Below are positions 46,865 through 57,998 of a stretch of DNA of 64,000 nucleotides, one piece after another. Below the pieces are notes generated by a model, which had not been told where the DNA came from, did no database searches, and saw only the letters and a list, made by a program, of their open reading frames with translations. Each line of letters begins with the position of its first letter. The first letter of the stretch is position 1. A program made the translations under genes and the position numbers. The stretch comes from Taudactylus pleione (lineage: Eukaryota > Chordata > Amphibia > Anura > Myobatrachidae). Location: NCBI GenBank assembly GCA_031769625.1, contig JAUIMM010000126.1, forward strand, positions 3,682,001 through 3,746,000, read 5' to 3'.

Positions 46865-47890
46865 ATGGAGGACCAAACTTTCTCCGATAAAAATAAAATA
46901 GGGAAAGATAAAGAACCACTTCCTCCTAGTGCTGAAGCTGCTGCCACTAGTCATGACATAGACGATAACATGCCATCAACGTCATCTGCCAAGGCCGATG
47001 CCCAATCTCATAGTAGAGGCCACATACAATCCCATATGACAAAGTTCAGGAAAATGACCTTGAAAAAATCATTTAAATCATCTGAAGAGAAACATAAACT
47101 TGCCAATATGCCATTTACGACACGGAGTGGCAAGGAATGGCTAAGGTCTTTCCCTATGTTCATGACTAGTGGTTCAGCTTCACATGACAATGGAAGCCCT
47201 CCTCCCGCTAAAAAAATCAAACGAGTTAAGCTGGCAAAAGCACAGCAAAGAACTGTGCGTTCTAAGAAGATATCACAAATCACCAAGGAGAGTCCAAGTG
47301 TGGTGGTGGTTGCGATGCCTGACCTTCCCAGCACTGGACGGAAAGAGGTGGCTCTTTCCACCATTTGCACACCCCCTGCAAGTGCTGAAAAGAGCACCCA
47401 CAGTCCACTTGCTGATATGCAAATTGAAGATGTCACTGTTGAAGTACAACAGGATGAGGATACTGGTGTAGCTGGCACTGAGGAGGAAGTTGGCGAGGAG
47501 GATTCTGATGGTGATGTGGTTTGTTTAAATCAGGCTTCAGGGGAGACAGTTGTTGTCCGTGGGATGAAAAAGCCCATCACGGTCATGCCTGGTCAAAATA
47601 CCAAACATTCCACCTCTTTGGTCTGGCAATATTTCTATCCAAATCCGGACAACAACTGTCTTGCCATATGTACCATATGTAAAGGTGAAATAAGTAGGGG
47701 TAGGGACTTTAACCACCTAGGAACATCCTCCCTTATACGGCACCTGCAGCGCGTTCATAAAAAGTTACTTTCAAGATCAGAAACTTTGGCTAAGACCGTA
47801 AGCTGTCCAGGGACACCTAAATCCCTTTTTCCTGTTTTATCCAAGGAATCGGTGGATGAGGAGGATGAGGACGACATCTTGCCTCCGTAG
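46865..47890 (+). CDS. BED-finger protein lacking catalytic core (hAT copy B)
   Basis: An uninterrupted 341-codon frame from ATG 46865 to TAG 47890. N-terminal half: low complexity with a Lys-rich 'KKIKRVKLAKAQQ' stretch, a likely nuclear signal. Then an acidic patch ('TEEEVGEEDSDGD'). A BED zinc finger follows: 'TSLVWQYFYP', 'CTICKGEISRG', 'SSLIRHLQRVHKK', with Cys-x2-Cys and His-x4-His. At 'FPVLSK' the frame jumps to the acidic C-terminus 'ESVDEEDEDDILPP' through the in-frame deletion. D/D/E residues and the hAT dimerisation block are gone. The product could still bind element ends. Unlike copy C, the A-run at 47397-47401 keeps the frame. Truncated hAT and P-type products can repress transposition; that role here is inferred. 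Confidence 0.8.
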   Translation: MEDQTFSDKNKIGKDKEPLPPSAEAAATSHDIDDNMPSTSSAKADAQSHSRGHIQSHMTKFRKMTLKKSFKSSEEKHKLANMPFTTRSGKEWLRSFPMFMTSGSASHDNGSPPPAKKIKRVKLAKAQQRTVRSKKISQITKESPSVVVVAMPDLPSTGRKEVALSTICTPPASAEKSTHSPLADMQIEDVTVEVQQDEDTGVAGTEEEVGEEDSDGDVVCLNQASGETVVVRGMKKPITVMPGQNTKHSTSLVWQYFYPNPDNNCLAICTICKGEISRGRDFNHLGTSSLIRHLQRVHKKLLSRSETLAKTVSCPGTPKSLFPVLSKESVDEEDEDDILPP

Positions 47891-48248
47891 AGCCAGTTTG
47901 TGCAGGGACACATTAATTGCCAGCTTGTTTTGTGGGGGCCCAAACGAACCAATCATTTCAGCCACAGTCATGTGGCAGACCCTGGCGCTGAAATGATTGG
48001 TTTGTTAAAGTGTACATGTCTTATTTATACAACATAAGGGTGGGTGGGAGCAGAAAAACCCACAAATTCTGTGATTTAAGCTGTTTTTATGCTTTTTTTC
48101 AAAAAAATACAGATCCAAAACACAAAACCCAGAACCCAAAACATGGAAGGGTGGTTTTGGCAAAACCAATCCAGATCCAAAACACGAAGAAAGATCCAGA
48201 TCCAAAACCAAAACACAAAACACGAAAAGTGGCCGGTGCACACCCCTA

Positions 48249-48282
<34 letters not shown>

Positions 48283-48287
<5 letters not shown>

Positions 48288-48494
48288 GCAGGAAGAAGTG
48301 TCACTCTTCGGGCTTATCAATAAAGCAATGACTGCAGTCTCTTAAGTCAACGTTTTGAGTTTTAATCCAAACTCGTCATCAGGATATACGTATGTCCTGT
48401 ACGAGTTTGGATTAAAACTCGAAACGTTGACTTAAGAGACTGCAGTCATTGCTTTATTGATAAGCCCGAAGAGTGACACTTCTTCCTGCTGTAC
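48283..48494. mobile_element. Inverted Penelope-like dimer, 212 bp
   Basis: Arms of about 100 bp beginning 'gtacagcaggaagaagtgtc' are inverted about a centre at 48389 ('atacgtat'). The left arm as complement contains CTGATGA and then 'cgagtttgg/aaactc' and AAAC. The right arm has CTGTACGAG and 'aaactcgaaacgttgac'. Together they look like two diverged hammerhead copies face to face. (TA)n flanks prevent recognition of a target duplication. Confidence 0.6.
48335..48385 (-). ncRNA. Hammerhead-like motif (left arm)
   Basis: CTGATGA, stem II 'gagttt/aaactc', then AAAAC in place of GAAAC. The right arm keeps GAAAC but has CTGTA in place of CTGATGA. Neither arm alone has both core halves. Confidence 0.4.
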
Positions 48495-48562
48495 TGTTTG
48501 TTGATCCCAGTGAGCACCATGGCCTGATTCAATTGAAGGGAGTGCCTGCATCCATTGGTATT

Positions 48563-48612
48563 GTATATATATATGTATATATGTATATATATATATATAT
48601 ATGGAGAGAGAG
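48563..48612. repeat. (TA)n/(GA)n microsatellite
   Basis: TA-rich run followed by a short gagaga tract. Confidence 0.9.
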
Positions 48613-48901
48613 AGAATTACTCTATAATAAAAAAGGAAAAGAAAGCAAACTGTCTTGGGCATTTTATGGGAGAGTAAAGCATCAAGTGACATGAGTTTCC
48701 TCTGAGCGGAGTATTTCCTAGAAAATCTATAAATTCAATTTTCCTAATTCTCTTATTTGAGGTTAGCAAAAGGCTTTTTACCATATGCTACTAAATGGAT
48801 ACCAAGAGAAATCAGGATTCTTAGCATAACAAGACATTTTATTGAGCCATTATGACAGATAGATTCCTTTACAGTACATTCACATTTATATTACTTCATA
48901 G

Positions 48902-49215
48902 TAGAGATGTGTGGTTCGGTTCTCCAGAAATCCGAATCCATCCAAACTTCGTGAATCCGGGTAAATCTGGGTCGCAGCTCTGATCTTCTTGCGGTCCGGA
49001 ATTCGGATTTTAAATCCGAATTTTGTGTTTTGGATTGCATAATTTACATGATTTTAGCTGTTTTTAAACTTTTTATCTATTTTTTATTAAAAAAATCCAT
49101 ATCCAAAACGAAAACCAAAACACTTGAGGGTGGTTTGCAAAACCAAATTCAGATCCAAAACCTTGAAGGAGATTCAGATTCAAAACCAAAACACGGGGGT
49201 CGGTGCACATCCCTA
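48902..49215 (+). mobile_element. hAT derivative E, 314 bp MITE
   Basis: Ends TAGAGATGTGTGGTTCGG and (complement) TAGGGATGTGCACCGACC. Flanks cttcatag (48894-48901) and ctttatag (49216-49223) match 7 of 8. Interior is the 5' and 3' terminal sequences of the hAT family joined. Confidence 0.85.
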
Positions 49216-49223
49216 CTTTATAG

Positions 49224-50030
49224 TAACCATTTGGGTGTTACACAAGATGTACAGAACATGTACAGTATCCTGAGTTGTTTGCAGACATTTCTGTTACTTA
49301 ATGTGTCTAAAAACAAAATATAATTTACAAAACTGAAAAATTACAAAACAAATACATTTCTTTATGATGTAACAAGCCTATTTTTGTTTAGATGCACACA
49401 TGGTAAAAGGAACCCCATGAATTTGTGGACAAAGATGGCAGAACCTGAGGGGGAGGATAATCTGCGCCTCCATAGGGCTGATGCAGTCTTCGATGGTGAG
49501 CTCCACATCTGGGGGGCATCTCTGTACAAATATCATCGATCACGGCATTAGCATAAAGACATAGTCACACTGCCGCAAAATATGTAGTTATAGCTGCAAT
49601 AGTGTGCACCTCTGGATCAGACCTTTGGTGGATATTGGTAATATTATGCCAGACCTGAAAACACTATTATTTTGGATTTTGAACTACTCACAAGGTTGAA
49701 CTTTGGTTGTTGACAGATGAAGAAGACTTCCCTCCGTATATTTTCTCTTCTCTTTCTGATTTTACACCATGACAGAGAGGTCCCTACCATCCACACACAA
49801 AAAATAGCACAATGTTATGACCTATGAAGGTTATGGGCAGCTGAGGTATGCATGTGACCTTAATAACGTCAAAGAAAACTGTTAAAGACTCCCCGTAACT
49901 TTATGTTGGATATTCAGGTTAGGCGGAGAGTAGCTGTAACCATTCCCCACCATAAGTTCAGGTAGTAAGAATGGTCAAACTCACAAGGGGGAGAGGTCCA
50001 ATTCTAGTGTCTTATTCCCAGCATGTGCTA
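49224..50030. other. Unannotated interval
   Basis: No supported feature. It is the only apparently repeat-free stretch between the hAT copies. Confidence 0.4.
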
Positions 50031-50198
50031 CTTTGTTCTAGGGGTGAGCGTGTTCGGATTTCTGAAATCCGAACCCCCCCGAGCCCCCCCGAGCAGAGTC
50101 AGATCCGAGTCAGGCTCGACTTTTCCCACCTGACTCGGATCTGAAATCGAGGCAAAACGTCATCATCCCGCCTTCCGGGTCTCGCGGGTTTTGGATCC

Positions 50199-50207
50199 TA
50201 TATAAGG
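50199..50207 (+). promoter_or_regulatory. TATA box of hAT copy C
   Basis: TATATAAGG, about 160 bp from the left end, with the start-like 'ttttctctctcggctg' about 20 bp downstream. The array would lie in the 5' leader or in an intron. Confidence 0.6.
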
Positions 50208-50569
50208 TACCCGCGTCGGCGGCATTTTCTCTCTCGGCTGTGGACAGTGAAGAGGGAGGGTGGGAGTTAGGGCTGGCTGGGCTGTGTAGTGTAGTGTAGT
50301 GCAGAGTAGTGTTCTGCTGTGCTGTGCTGCGCTGTGCTGCTGTTGTCCACTACTTCAAAGACCATAGGGGCTGGCTGTGTTGTGCTGTGCTGCTGTTGTT
50401 TATAGGGGCTGTGTCCACTACTTCAAAGTCCATAGGGACTGTGTTGTGCAGTCAGTTCTCCATAGGGGCTGTGTCCACTCCAAAGTCCTGTGCAGTGTCC
50501 CAGTCCTAAAGGGGTGCTGTAGTGTTGTCCAGGGGGTGCTCTGTCCATCAGGGGTGCTCCCCCCAAGTG

Positions 50570-52190
50570 CTAAAAAAAAAATATTTTTTCAGTGTTTGTG
50601 AATTGTGTGCGCAGTAGCCGCACGTGCATCAACAAAGTAGTGCCAAGCGTGCGCCTGTGTCATAAGTAAAGGGTCAGCTGGCTTGACCGTTAAAGGGTGC
50701 TGTAACCCCCAAAGTACACTCCAGTCCAAACCAAAAAAAGAAATTTTTTTTCTGTTTGTGAATTGTGTGCGCAGTAGCCGCACGTGCATCAACAAAGTAG
50801 TGCCAAGCGTGCGCCTGTGTCATAAGTAAAGGGCCGGCTGGCTTGACCGTTAAAGGGTGCTGTAACACCCAAAGTACACTCCAAACCAAATAACAAAATA
50901 TTTTTTCTGTGTTTGTGAATTGTGTGCGCAGTAGCCGCACGTGCATCAACAAAGTAGTGCCAAGCGTGCGCCTGTGTCATAAGTAAAGGGCCGGCTGGCT
51001 TGACCGTTAAAGGGTGCTGTAACCCCCAAAGTACACTCCAAACCAAATAACAAAATATTTTTTCTGTGTTTGTGAATTGTGTGCGCAGTAGCCGCACGTG
51101 CATCAACAAAGTAGTGCCAAGCGTGCGCCTGTGTCATAAGTAAAGGGCCGGCTGGCTTGACTGTTAAAGGGTTCTGTAACCCCCAAAGTACACTCCAGTC
51201 CAAACCAAAAAACAAAATATTTTTTCTGTGTTTGTGAATTGTGTGCACAGTAGCCGCACGTGCATCAACAAAGTAGTGCCAAGCGTGCGCCTGTGTCATA
51301 AGTAAAGGGCCAGCTGGCTTGACCGTTAAAGGGTGCTGTAACCCCCAAAGTACACTCCAAACCAAATAACAAAATATTTTTTCTGTGTTTGTGAATTGTG
51401 TGCTCAGTAGCCGCATGTGCATCAACAAAGTAGTGCCAAGCGTGCGCCTGTGTCATAAGTAAAGGGCCGGCTGGCTTGACCATTAAAGGGTGCTGTAACC
51501 CCCAAAGTACAGTCCAAACCAAAAAACAAAATATTTTTTCTGTGTTTGTGAATTGTGTGCGCAGTAGCCGCTCGTGCATCAACAAAGTAGTGCCAAGCGT
51601 GCGCCTGTGTCATAAGTAAAGGGCCGGCTGGCTTGACCGTTAAAGGGTGCTGTAACCCCCAAAGTACACTCCAAACCAAATAACAAAATATTTTTTCTGT
51701 GTTTGTGAATTGTGTGCGCAGTAGCAGCATGTGCATCAACAAAGTAGTGCCAAGCGTGCGCCTGTGTCATAAGTAAAGGGCCGGCTGGCTTGACCGTTAA
51801 AGGGTGCTGTAACCCCCAAAGTACACTCCAAACCAAATAACAAAATATTTTTTCTGTGTTTGTGAATTGTGTGCGCAGTAGCCGCACGTGCATCAACAAA
51901 GTAGTGCCAAGCGTGCGCCTGTGTCATAAGTAAAGGGCCGGCTGGCTTGACCGTTAAAGGGTGCTGTAACCCCCAAAGTACACTCCAGTCCAAACCAAAT
52001 AACAAAATATTTTTTCTGTGTTTGTGAATTGTGTGCGCAGCAGCCGCACGTGCATCAACAAAGGAGCAGCGCCAAGCGTGCGCCTGTGTCCCATAAGTAA
52101 AGAGCCGGCTGGCTCATCTCTTAAAGGGTGGTGTAACCCACAAAGTGCACTACTCTCCAGCAAAAATAAAAAAATATTTTCTGTGTATAG
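50570..52190. repeat. Subterminal tandem array, 10 units of 155-160 bp
   Basis: Ten 'atcaacaaag' marks from 50628 to 52050 at 154-160 bp spacing. Most units contain cgCACGTGcatc. Some have an added 'cagt' before 'ccaaacc'. Confidence 0.96.
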
Positions 52191-52222
52191 CCGAATGTAT
52201 ATATCAAATCGATATAACATAA

Positions 52223-55200
52223 ATGGAGGACCAAACTTTCTCCGATAAAAATAAAATAGAGAAAGATCAAGAACCACTTCCTCCTAGTGCTGAAGCTGCT
52301 GCCACTAGTCATGACATAGACGATAACATGCCATCAACGTCGTCTGCCAAGGCCGATGCCCAATGTCATAGTAGAGGGCACATACAATCCCAAATGACAA
52401 AGTTCAGGAAAATGACCTTGAAAAAAACATTTAAATCATCTGAAGAGAAACGTAAACTTGCCAATATGCCATTTACGACACGGAGTGGCAAGGAACGGCT
52501 AAGGTCGATCCGTAGTATGTTCATGACTAGTGGTTCAGCTTCACATGACGATGGAAGCCCTCCTCCCACTAAAAAAATCAAAAGAGTTAAGCTGGCAAAA
52601 GCACAGCGAAGAACTGTGCGTTCTAATAAGATATCACAAATCCCCAAGGAGAGTCCAAGTGTGGTGGTGGTTGCGATGCCTGACCTTCCCAGCACTGGAC
52701 GGGAAGAGGTGGCTCTTTCCAGCATTTGCACACCCCCTGCAAGTGCTGAAAGAGCACCCACAGTCCTCTTGCTGATATGCAAATTGAAGATGTCACTGTT
52801 GAAGTACAACAGGATGAGGATACTGGTGTAGCTGGCACTGAGGAGGAATTTGGAGAGGAGGATTCTGATGGTGATGTGGTTTGTTTAAATCAGGCTCCGG
52901 GGGAGACAGTTGTTGTCCGTGGGATGAAAAAGCCCATCACGGTCATGCCTGGGCAGAAGACCAAACATTCCACCTCTTTGGTCTGGCAATATTTCTATCC
53001 AAATCTGGACAACAACTGTCTTGCCATATGTACCATATGTAAAGGTGGAATAAGTAGGGGTAGGGACGTTAACCACCTAGGAACATCCTCCCTTATACGG
53101 CACCTGCAGCGTGTTCATAATAAGTTACTGTCAAGTTCAGAAACTTTGGCTAAGACCGTAAGCAGTCCAGGGACACCTAAATCCTGTTGTCCTGTTGTAT
53201 CCAAGCGCCTGCAAACCACACCGTCAACTCCCTCCTCGTCAATTTCCTCCTTAGTCAGGATCGGAAGTAGTCCTGCAGGCCATGTCACTGGCATGACTGA
53301 CTCTCCTTTCCGGGATTCCTCCGGAGGATCCTGCATTGCTACGCCTCCTGCTGCCACTGCTGCTGTTGCTGCTGCTGGGAGTCGTTCATCATCCCAGAGA
53401 GGAAGTAGGAACACCACTACTTTTACTAAACAATTGACCCTCCAACAGTCCTTAGTGAGGAGGATGAAGTACGACAGCAGTCATCCTGAAGCAAAATGTA
53501 TAACTGAGGCCTTGACTGCTAAGTTGGTGTTAGACGTGCGTCCGTTATCCGCCATTAGTGCAGTGGGATTTAGACAATTGATGGAGGCAGTGTGTCCCCG
53601 GTTCCAAATCCCGTCTAGATTCCACTTCACTAGGCAGGCGATACCGAGACTGTACAGAAACGTCAGAAAAAGTGTCCTCAGTGTCCTGAATAATGCCGTT
53701 GTACCCAGTGTCCACTTAACCACGGACATGTGGACAAGTGGAACAGGGCAGACTAAGGACTATATGACTGTGACAGCCCACTGGGTAGATGTATCACCTT
53801 ACGCAGCAACAGCAGCAGCGTCACCAGTAGCAGCATCTCAGAAACGCCAGCTCGTTCCAAGGCAGGCTACGCTGTGTATCACCGGTTTCAGTAAGAGGCA
53901 CACCGCCGACAACCTCTTAGAGAAACTGAGGGAAATCATCGGCCAGTGGCTTACCCCACTTAGACTCTCCTGGGGATTTGTGATATCTGACAACGCCACC
54001 AATATTGTGCGGGCATTACATCTGGGTAAATTCCAGCACGTCCCATGTTTTGCTCACACAATAAACTTGGTGGTGCAGAATTTTCTGAAAAGTGACAGGG
54101 GCGTGCAGGAGACGCTTTGGGTGGCCCGAAAAATTTCTGGCCACTTTCGCCATTCAGCGACTGCATGCCGAAGACTGGAGCACCAGCAAACACTCTTGAA
54201 CCTGCCCCGCCATCACCTGAAGCAAGAGGTTGTGACGCGGTGGAACTCAACCCTCTATATGCTTCAGAGGATGGAGGAGCAGCAAAAGGCCATACAAGCC
54301 TATACATCCACCTATGACATAGGCAAAGGAGGGGGTATGCACCTGACTCAAGCGCAGTGGAGAATGATTTCCGTGTTGTGCAAGGTTCTCCAGCCCTTCG
54401 AACTTGCCACACGTGAAGTCAGTTCAGACACTGCCAGCTTGAGTCAGGTCATTCCCCTCATCAGGCTTTTGCAGAAGCAGCTGGAGAAAGTGAAGGAGGA
54501 GAAAAGACGGAGCGATTCCGCTCGGCATGTGGGACTTGTGGATGAAGCCCTTCATTCGCTTTGCCAGGATTCCAGGGTGGTCAATCTGTTGAAATCAGAC
54601 CACTACATTTTGGCCACCGTGCTCAATCCTAGGTTTAAAGCCTATGTGGTGTCTCTCTTTCCGGCCGACACAAGCCTGCAGAGGTGCAAAGACCTGCTGG
54701 TGAACACACTGTCAGCTGAAGCGGAACGTGACACGTCAACAGCTCCTTCTTCATTTTCTCCCGCAACTGGGGCTGCCAGGAAAAAACTTAGGTATCCTAA
54801 GCAACCCGCTGGCGGTGATGCAGGGCAGGCAGGACCAAGTTTGGACATCTGGTCCGGACTGAAGGACCTGGCAACAATTTCTGACATGTCTACTGTCACT
54901 GCATATGATACTGTCACCATTGACAGAATGGTGGAGGATTACATCAGTGACAGCATCCAAGTAGGCATGTCAGACAGTCCGTAAATGTACTGGCAGGAAA
55001 AAGAGGCAATTTGGAGGCCCCTGTACAAACTGGCTCTATTTTACCTGAGTTGCCCCCCCCTCCAGTGTGTACTCCGAAAGAGTGTTTAGTGCAGCCGGGA
55101 ACCTTGTCAGCGAAAGGCGTAGGAGGTTGCTTCCACAAAATGTGGAGAAGATGATGTTCATGAATTATCAACTCTTCCAGGGAGACCAGCCTCCAGAACG

Positions 55201-55330
55201 TACAGAGGGACCTGTGGTGGTGGATTCCAGCGGGGACGAGTTAATACTCTGTGAGGATGAGGATGTACACAACACTGAAGAGGGTGAGGAATCGGTGGAT
55301 GAGGATGAGGACGACATCTTGCCTCCGTAG
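52223..55330 (+). pseudogene. hAT transposase with BED finger (copy C, three lesions)
   Basis: Starts MEDQTFSDKNK at 52223. A one-base loss in the A-run at about 52749 (copy B has one more A) shifts the frame. From 52777 a 735-codon frame holds acidic patch, BED finger (C85, C88, H109, H114), Ser/Ala-rich linker, and the hAT catalytic region: 'VHLTTDMWTSGTG' (D317), 'WGFVISDNATNIV' (D405), 'VPCFAHTINLVVQ' (CxxH zinc-type motif at 424-427), 'VTRWNST' (RW at 488-489). The dimerisation region follows a TAA at 54982-54984, where copy A has TAC. An eight-C tract (55053-55060) shifts frame before 'YSERVFSAAGNLVSERR'. The end is the acidic 'DEDEDDILPP', TAG 55328. Its DNA substrate would be element termini and subterminal repeats. 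ZBED-type hAT class; exact family unassigned. Confidence 0.9.
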
Positions 55331-55973
55331 AGCCAGTTTGTGCAGGGACAGATTAATTGCCAGCTTGTTTTGTGGGGGCCCAAATGAACCAATCATTTCA
55401 GCCACAGTCGTGTGGCAGACCCTGGCGCTGAAATGATTGGTTTGTTAAAGTGTGCATGTCCTGTTTATACAACATAAGGGTGGGTGGGAGGGCCCAAGGA
55501 CAATTCCATCTTGCACCTCTTTTTTTTCTTTGAATTATGTACAGTTTGGGGCCTAGTTTTTCAAACTGCCATCCTGTCTGCCACTGCAGTGTCACTCCTA
55601 GATGGGCCACGTGTTTGTGCCGCCCACTCGTGTTGCTTAGCATAGTCATCCATCTACCTCGGTGCAACCTTTTGGACATAAAAACACTATTGTGAGGTGT
55701 GAGGTGTTCAGAATAGACTGGAAATGAGTGGAAATTAAGGTTTTTGAGGTTAATAATAGCATAGGAGCAGAAAAATCAACACATTCTGTGATTTTAGCTG
55801 TTTTTATGCTTTTTAAAAAAAAAATACAGATCCAAAACACAAAACCCAGAACCCAAAACACCGAAGGGTGGTTTTGGCAAAACCAATCCAGATCCAAAAC
55901 ACGAAGAAAGATCCAGATCCAAAACCAAAACACAAAACACGAAAAGTGGCCGGTGCACACCCCTACTTTGTTC

Positions 55974-56570
55974 CAATATAAAAGTCCATACCTTCTAGCT
56001 GACAAGCTCTTATTTAGATTTACTATTCCAGCAGATATGAACAGTTAATAGTTTCCAATGTGAAATACAAGGTAACGTATAGTTTTCTTATGTACTAAGG
56101 AGCTTACTGCCAAGGCCAGTCTCAATAGCCAATAATGACCCTGGATTCTTAAGTGGTATCAGGTGAGTCAGTAAAGTCCTGCTTGATGAAGTATTTATTT
56201 CATCCTGTTAAGTTAGTGTTAATATTGTTTGCTTGAGTGGGAACTTAGGATCCTCATCATTGCTTTAACAGTTACAGTGGGGGATTCAGGAGAAAGCTGT
56301 TTTAACTGGTGCACTGTGACAGCTGTTACATGCTCTGCCTTGCTGCAGCTGCCAACTGTCTGTGTAGTTATAGCAATAACTTTTTATCACTGTGCGCAGG
56401 TTACCCTTAGGGTGCCTTGAGTCCATCTTTTAAGTCCCATCTCCTGGGTGTGAGTTGTGGAGGCTTACCTCAAGGAATCAAGCAGAGCTTCAAAGCAAAC
56501 TCCTACTCTTTGGCATTGGCTTTGTCTGTGGGAACCTTCAAAACTCTTACTCCTGTCAGCGCATCGATCT
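55974..56570. other. Unannotated interval
   Basis: No supported feature. Confidence 0.4.
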
Positions 56571-56571
56571 C

Positions 56572-57176
56572 TGGAGCTCATTCAGACCCCCTCGCTATGC
56601 TGCGCTCTCTCGCAGCTATCAGGGGGCGGATATGCAAATTCTGCGCTCGCACGGCCTGACTTAAGGACGCCCACAATATTTTAGCATGCAGTGGCAAAGC
56701 GATAGCAAGCTGTTCTAATGCCGCCCCCTTTACCTTCGCAGCACACATCATCTCCAGGAAGTATATTAAACCATCGGTACCATCGAGAACCAGCGGAGGC
56801 ATACGCAGTGCTTGAGGGAAACCTTACGATACCGCAAGCAGTGCGATTGCTGCAGCAAAAAAAAGAGCCTGGTGACGTGTACAATGACGCTGCACTTTAA
56901 TTATGCATTCCCTGTTAACGCCGTTTTGACACTCAGACACGCCTGCATTCGAAGCACCACTCCCCCGTTTACAACCACCTTCCCCCTGTCACCACCCTCA
57001 AACGGCACATTCTGTCACTCAAAGTAGCGGGCCGGCTGTGTACTCTGGGCAATAGCTTCCCGATTGCAAAAACTGGTTCGTGCAGGTGCGTATTGATGCA
57101 TACGCATGTGCAGACGGGGCGACAATCGGCCATAGCGTGCGATCTCTGCGTTGCATCTGGGTCTGTATCGCCCCCT
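56572..57176. mobile_element. Harbinger-type MITE, reverse orientation, degenerate
   Basis: Left end 'gagctcattcagacc' and right-end complement 'gggcgatacagaccc' are weak forms of the family terminus. The interior shares, as complement, 'caggcgtgcttc' and 'acgggggagtgg'-type sequence with the 20.7-kb and 60.4-kb MITEs. Confidence 0.55.
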
Positions 57177-57602
57177 CTGCCTCTTCCTGCTGCTCCACCT
57201 CCTTTATGATGCAGTCCTTCAGTTCAGCTTCAGTGTCGGACTCTCCCCTTCTCTGTTGCCGTTACCCGTAGATTCTCCTTTAACCCCTCCGTCCAACTGT
57301 CAACTGCCATTTCGAGTTTTCCCCCATGAGCTACTGCCTGGTGGGGATGGTTTCTCATGTGTCCCAACTCCCCTATCCAGTGAAAATCCAGGTGCCTCCC
57401 TTGCTGGGGCCAGCAGTTTATCAAACCCCATGTCAGGGCCATGGGGTACCACAGCTATTGGGTATTACAATATCTTCATCTTGTTGCACAATATTACTAT
57501 ATAAACATATACATTTTTTCTATGTCACATGAGAGAGAAGACAAAGTACAAGAAAGAAAATCTGCATTGTTTAAGGTCTGTATTCTTTCATATTGATACA
57601 TG

Positions 57603-57998
57603 GGGCCTGCTTCAGTGGACACAAATCTCATCATGGTTGCAATCTCGTACGCAATGGTTGTGCAAAAATATGCAAATGTTGCAGCTGCTGGGATTTGTAT
57701 TGATATGCCCACTAGCGGCGTCTCAAGTCAGCCATTTGCAAACAAAGATGCACCATTGGTCACATTTCAGTCACAGCGTCGATGTTCTGAGCAACCCTAT
57801 GGTCAGTCAGAATGTCCTTCGGAAGTAAGCCGCCAGAACCTAAATCACTGCGTATGAATTTGTAGGTGCAGACACTCACTGCAACCGTCATTGGGAATGG
57901 AACTTGGTGCATGCGTAGTGTGACTCATATGCATGTGCAGTATGACAATCACTGAACTCCGCAAACATCTACATTGCATCCACCTCTGAATCAGGCCC
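57603..57998. mobile_element. Harbinger-type MITE, 396 bp
   Basis: Ends GGGCCTGCTTCAGTGG and (complement) GGGCCTGATTCAGAGG; flanks atg and acg match at two of three bases. Confidence 0.65.

Larger units (their letters stand above)
44994..48248 (+). mobile_element. hAT element copy B (3,255 bp), TSD GTATATAT
   Basis: Termini TAGGGGTGAGCGGG and CACACCCCTA. gtatatat flanks both sides (44986-44993, 48249-48256). It has a TATA box, an 8-unit subterminal array, an intact 341-codon BED-finger frame and the 3' untranslated end. A deletion of about 2.1 kb relative to copy C removes the catalytic core. Confidence 0.92.
50039..55965 (+). mobile_element. hAT element copy C (5,927 bp), TSD CTTTGTTC
   Basis: Termini TAGGGGTGAGCG and CACACCCCTA. 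The perfect, non-repetitive 8-bp duplication ctttgttc at 50031-50038 and 55966-55973 defines the family ends. Contains a TATA box, a 10-unit subterminal array, and a nearly complete transposase gene followed by a 3' region of about 630 bp. It is the longest copy and the best guide to the autonomous form. Confidence 0.96.

Noticed and set aside
50674..52277. Series of overlapping minus-strand frames of about 100-160 codons
   Set aside because: They repeat with the 155-160 bp array and exist only because units lack stops in some frames. The same applies at 17043-17756 and 45514-46687.
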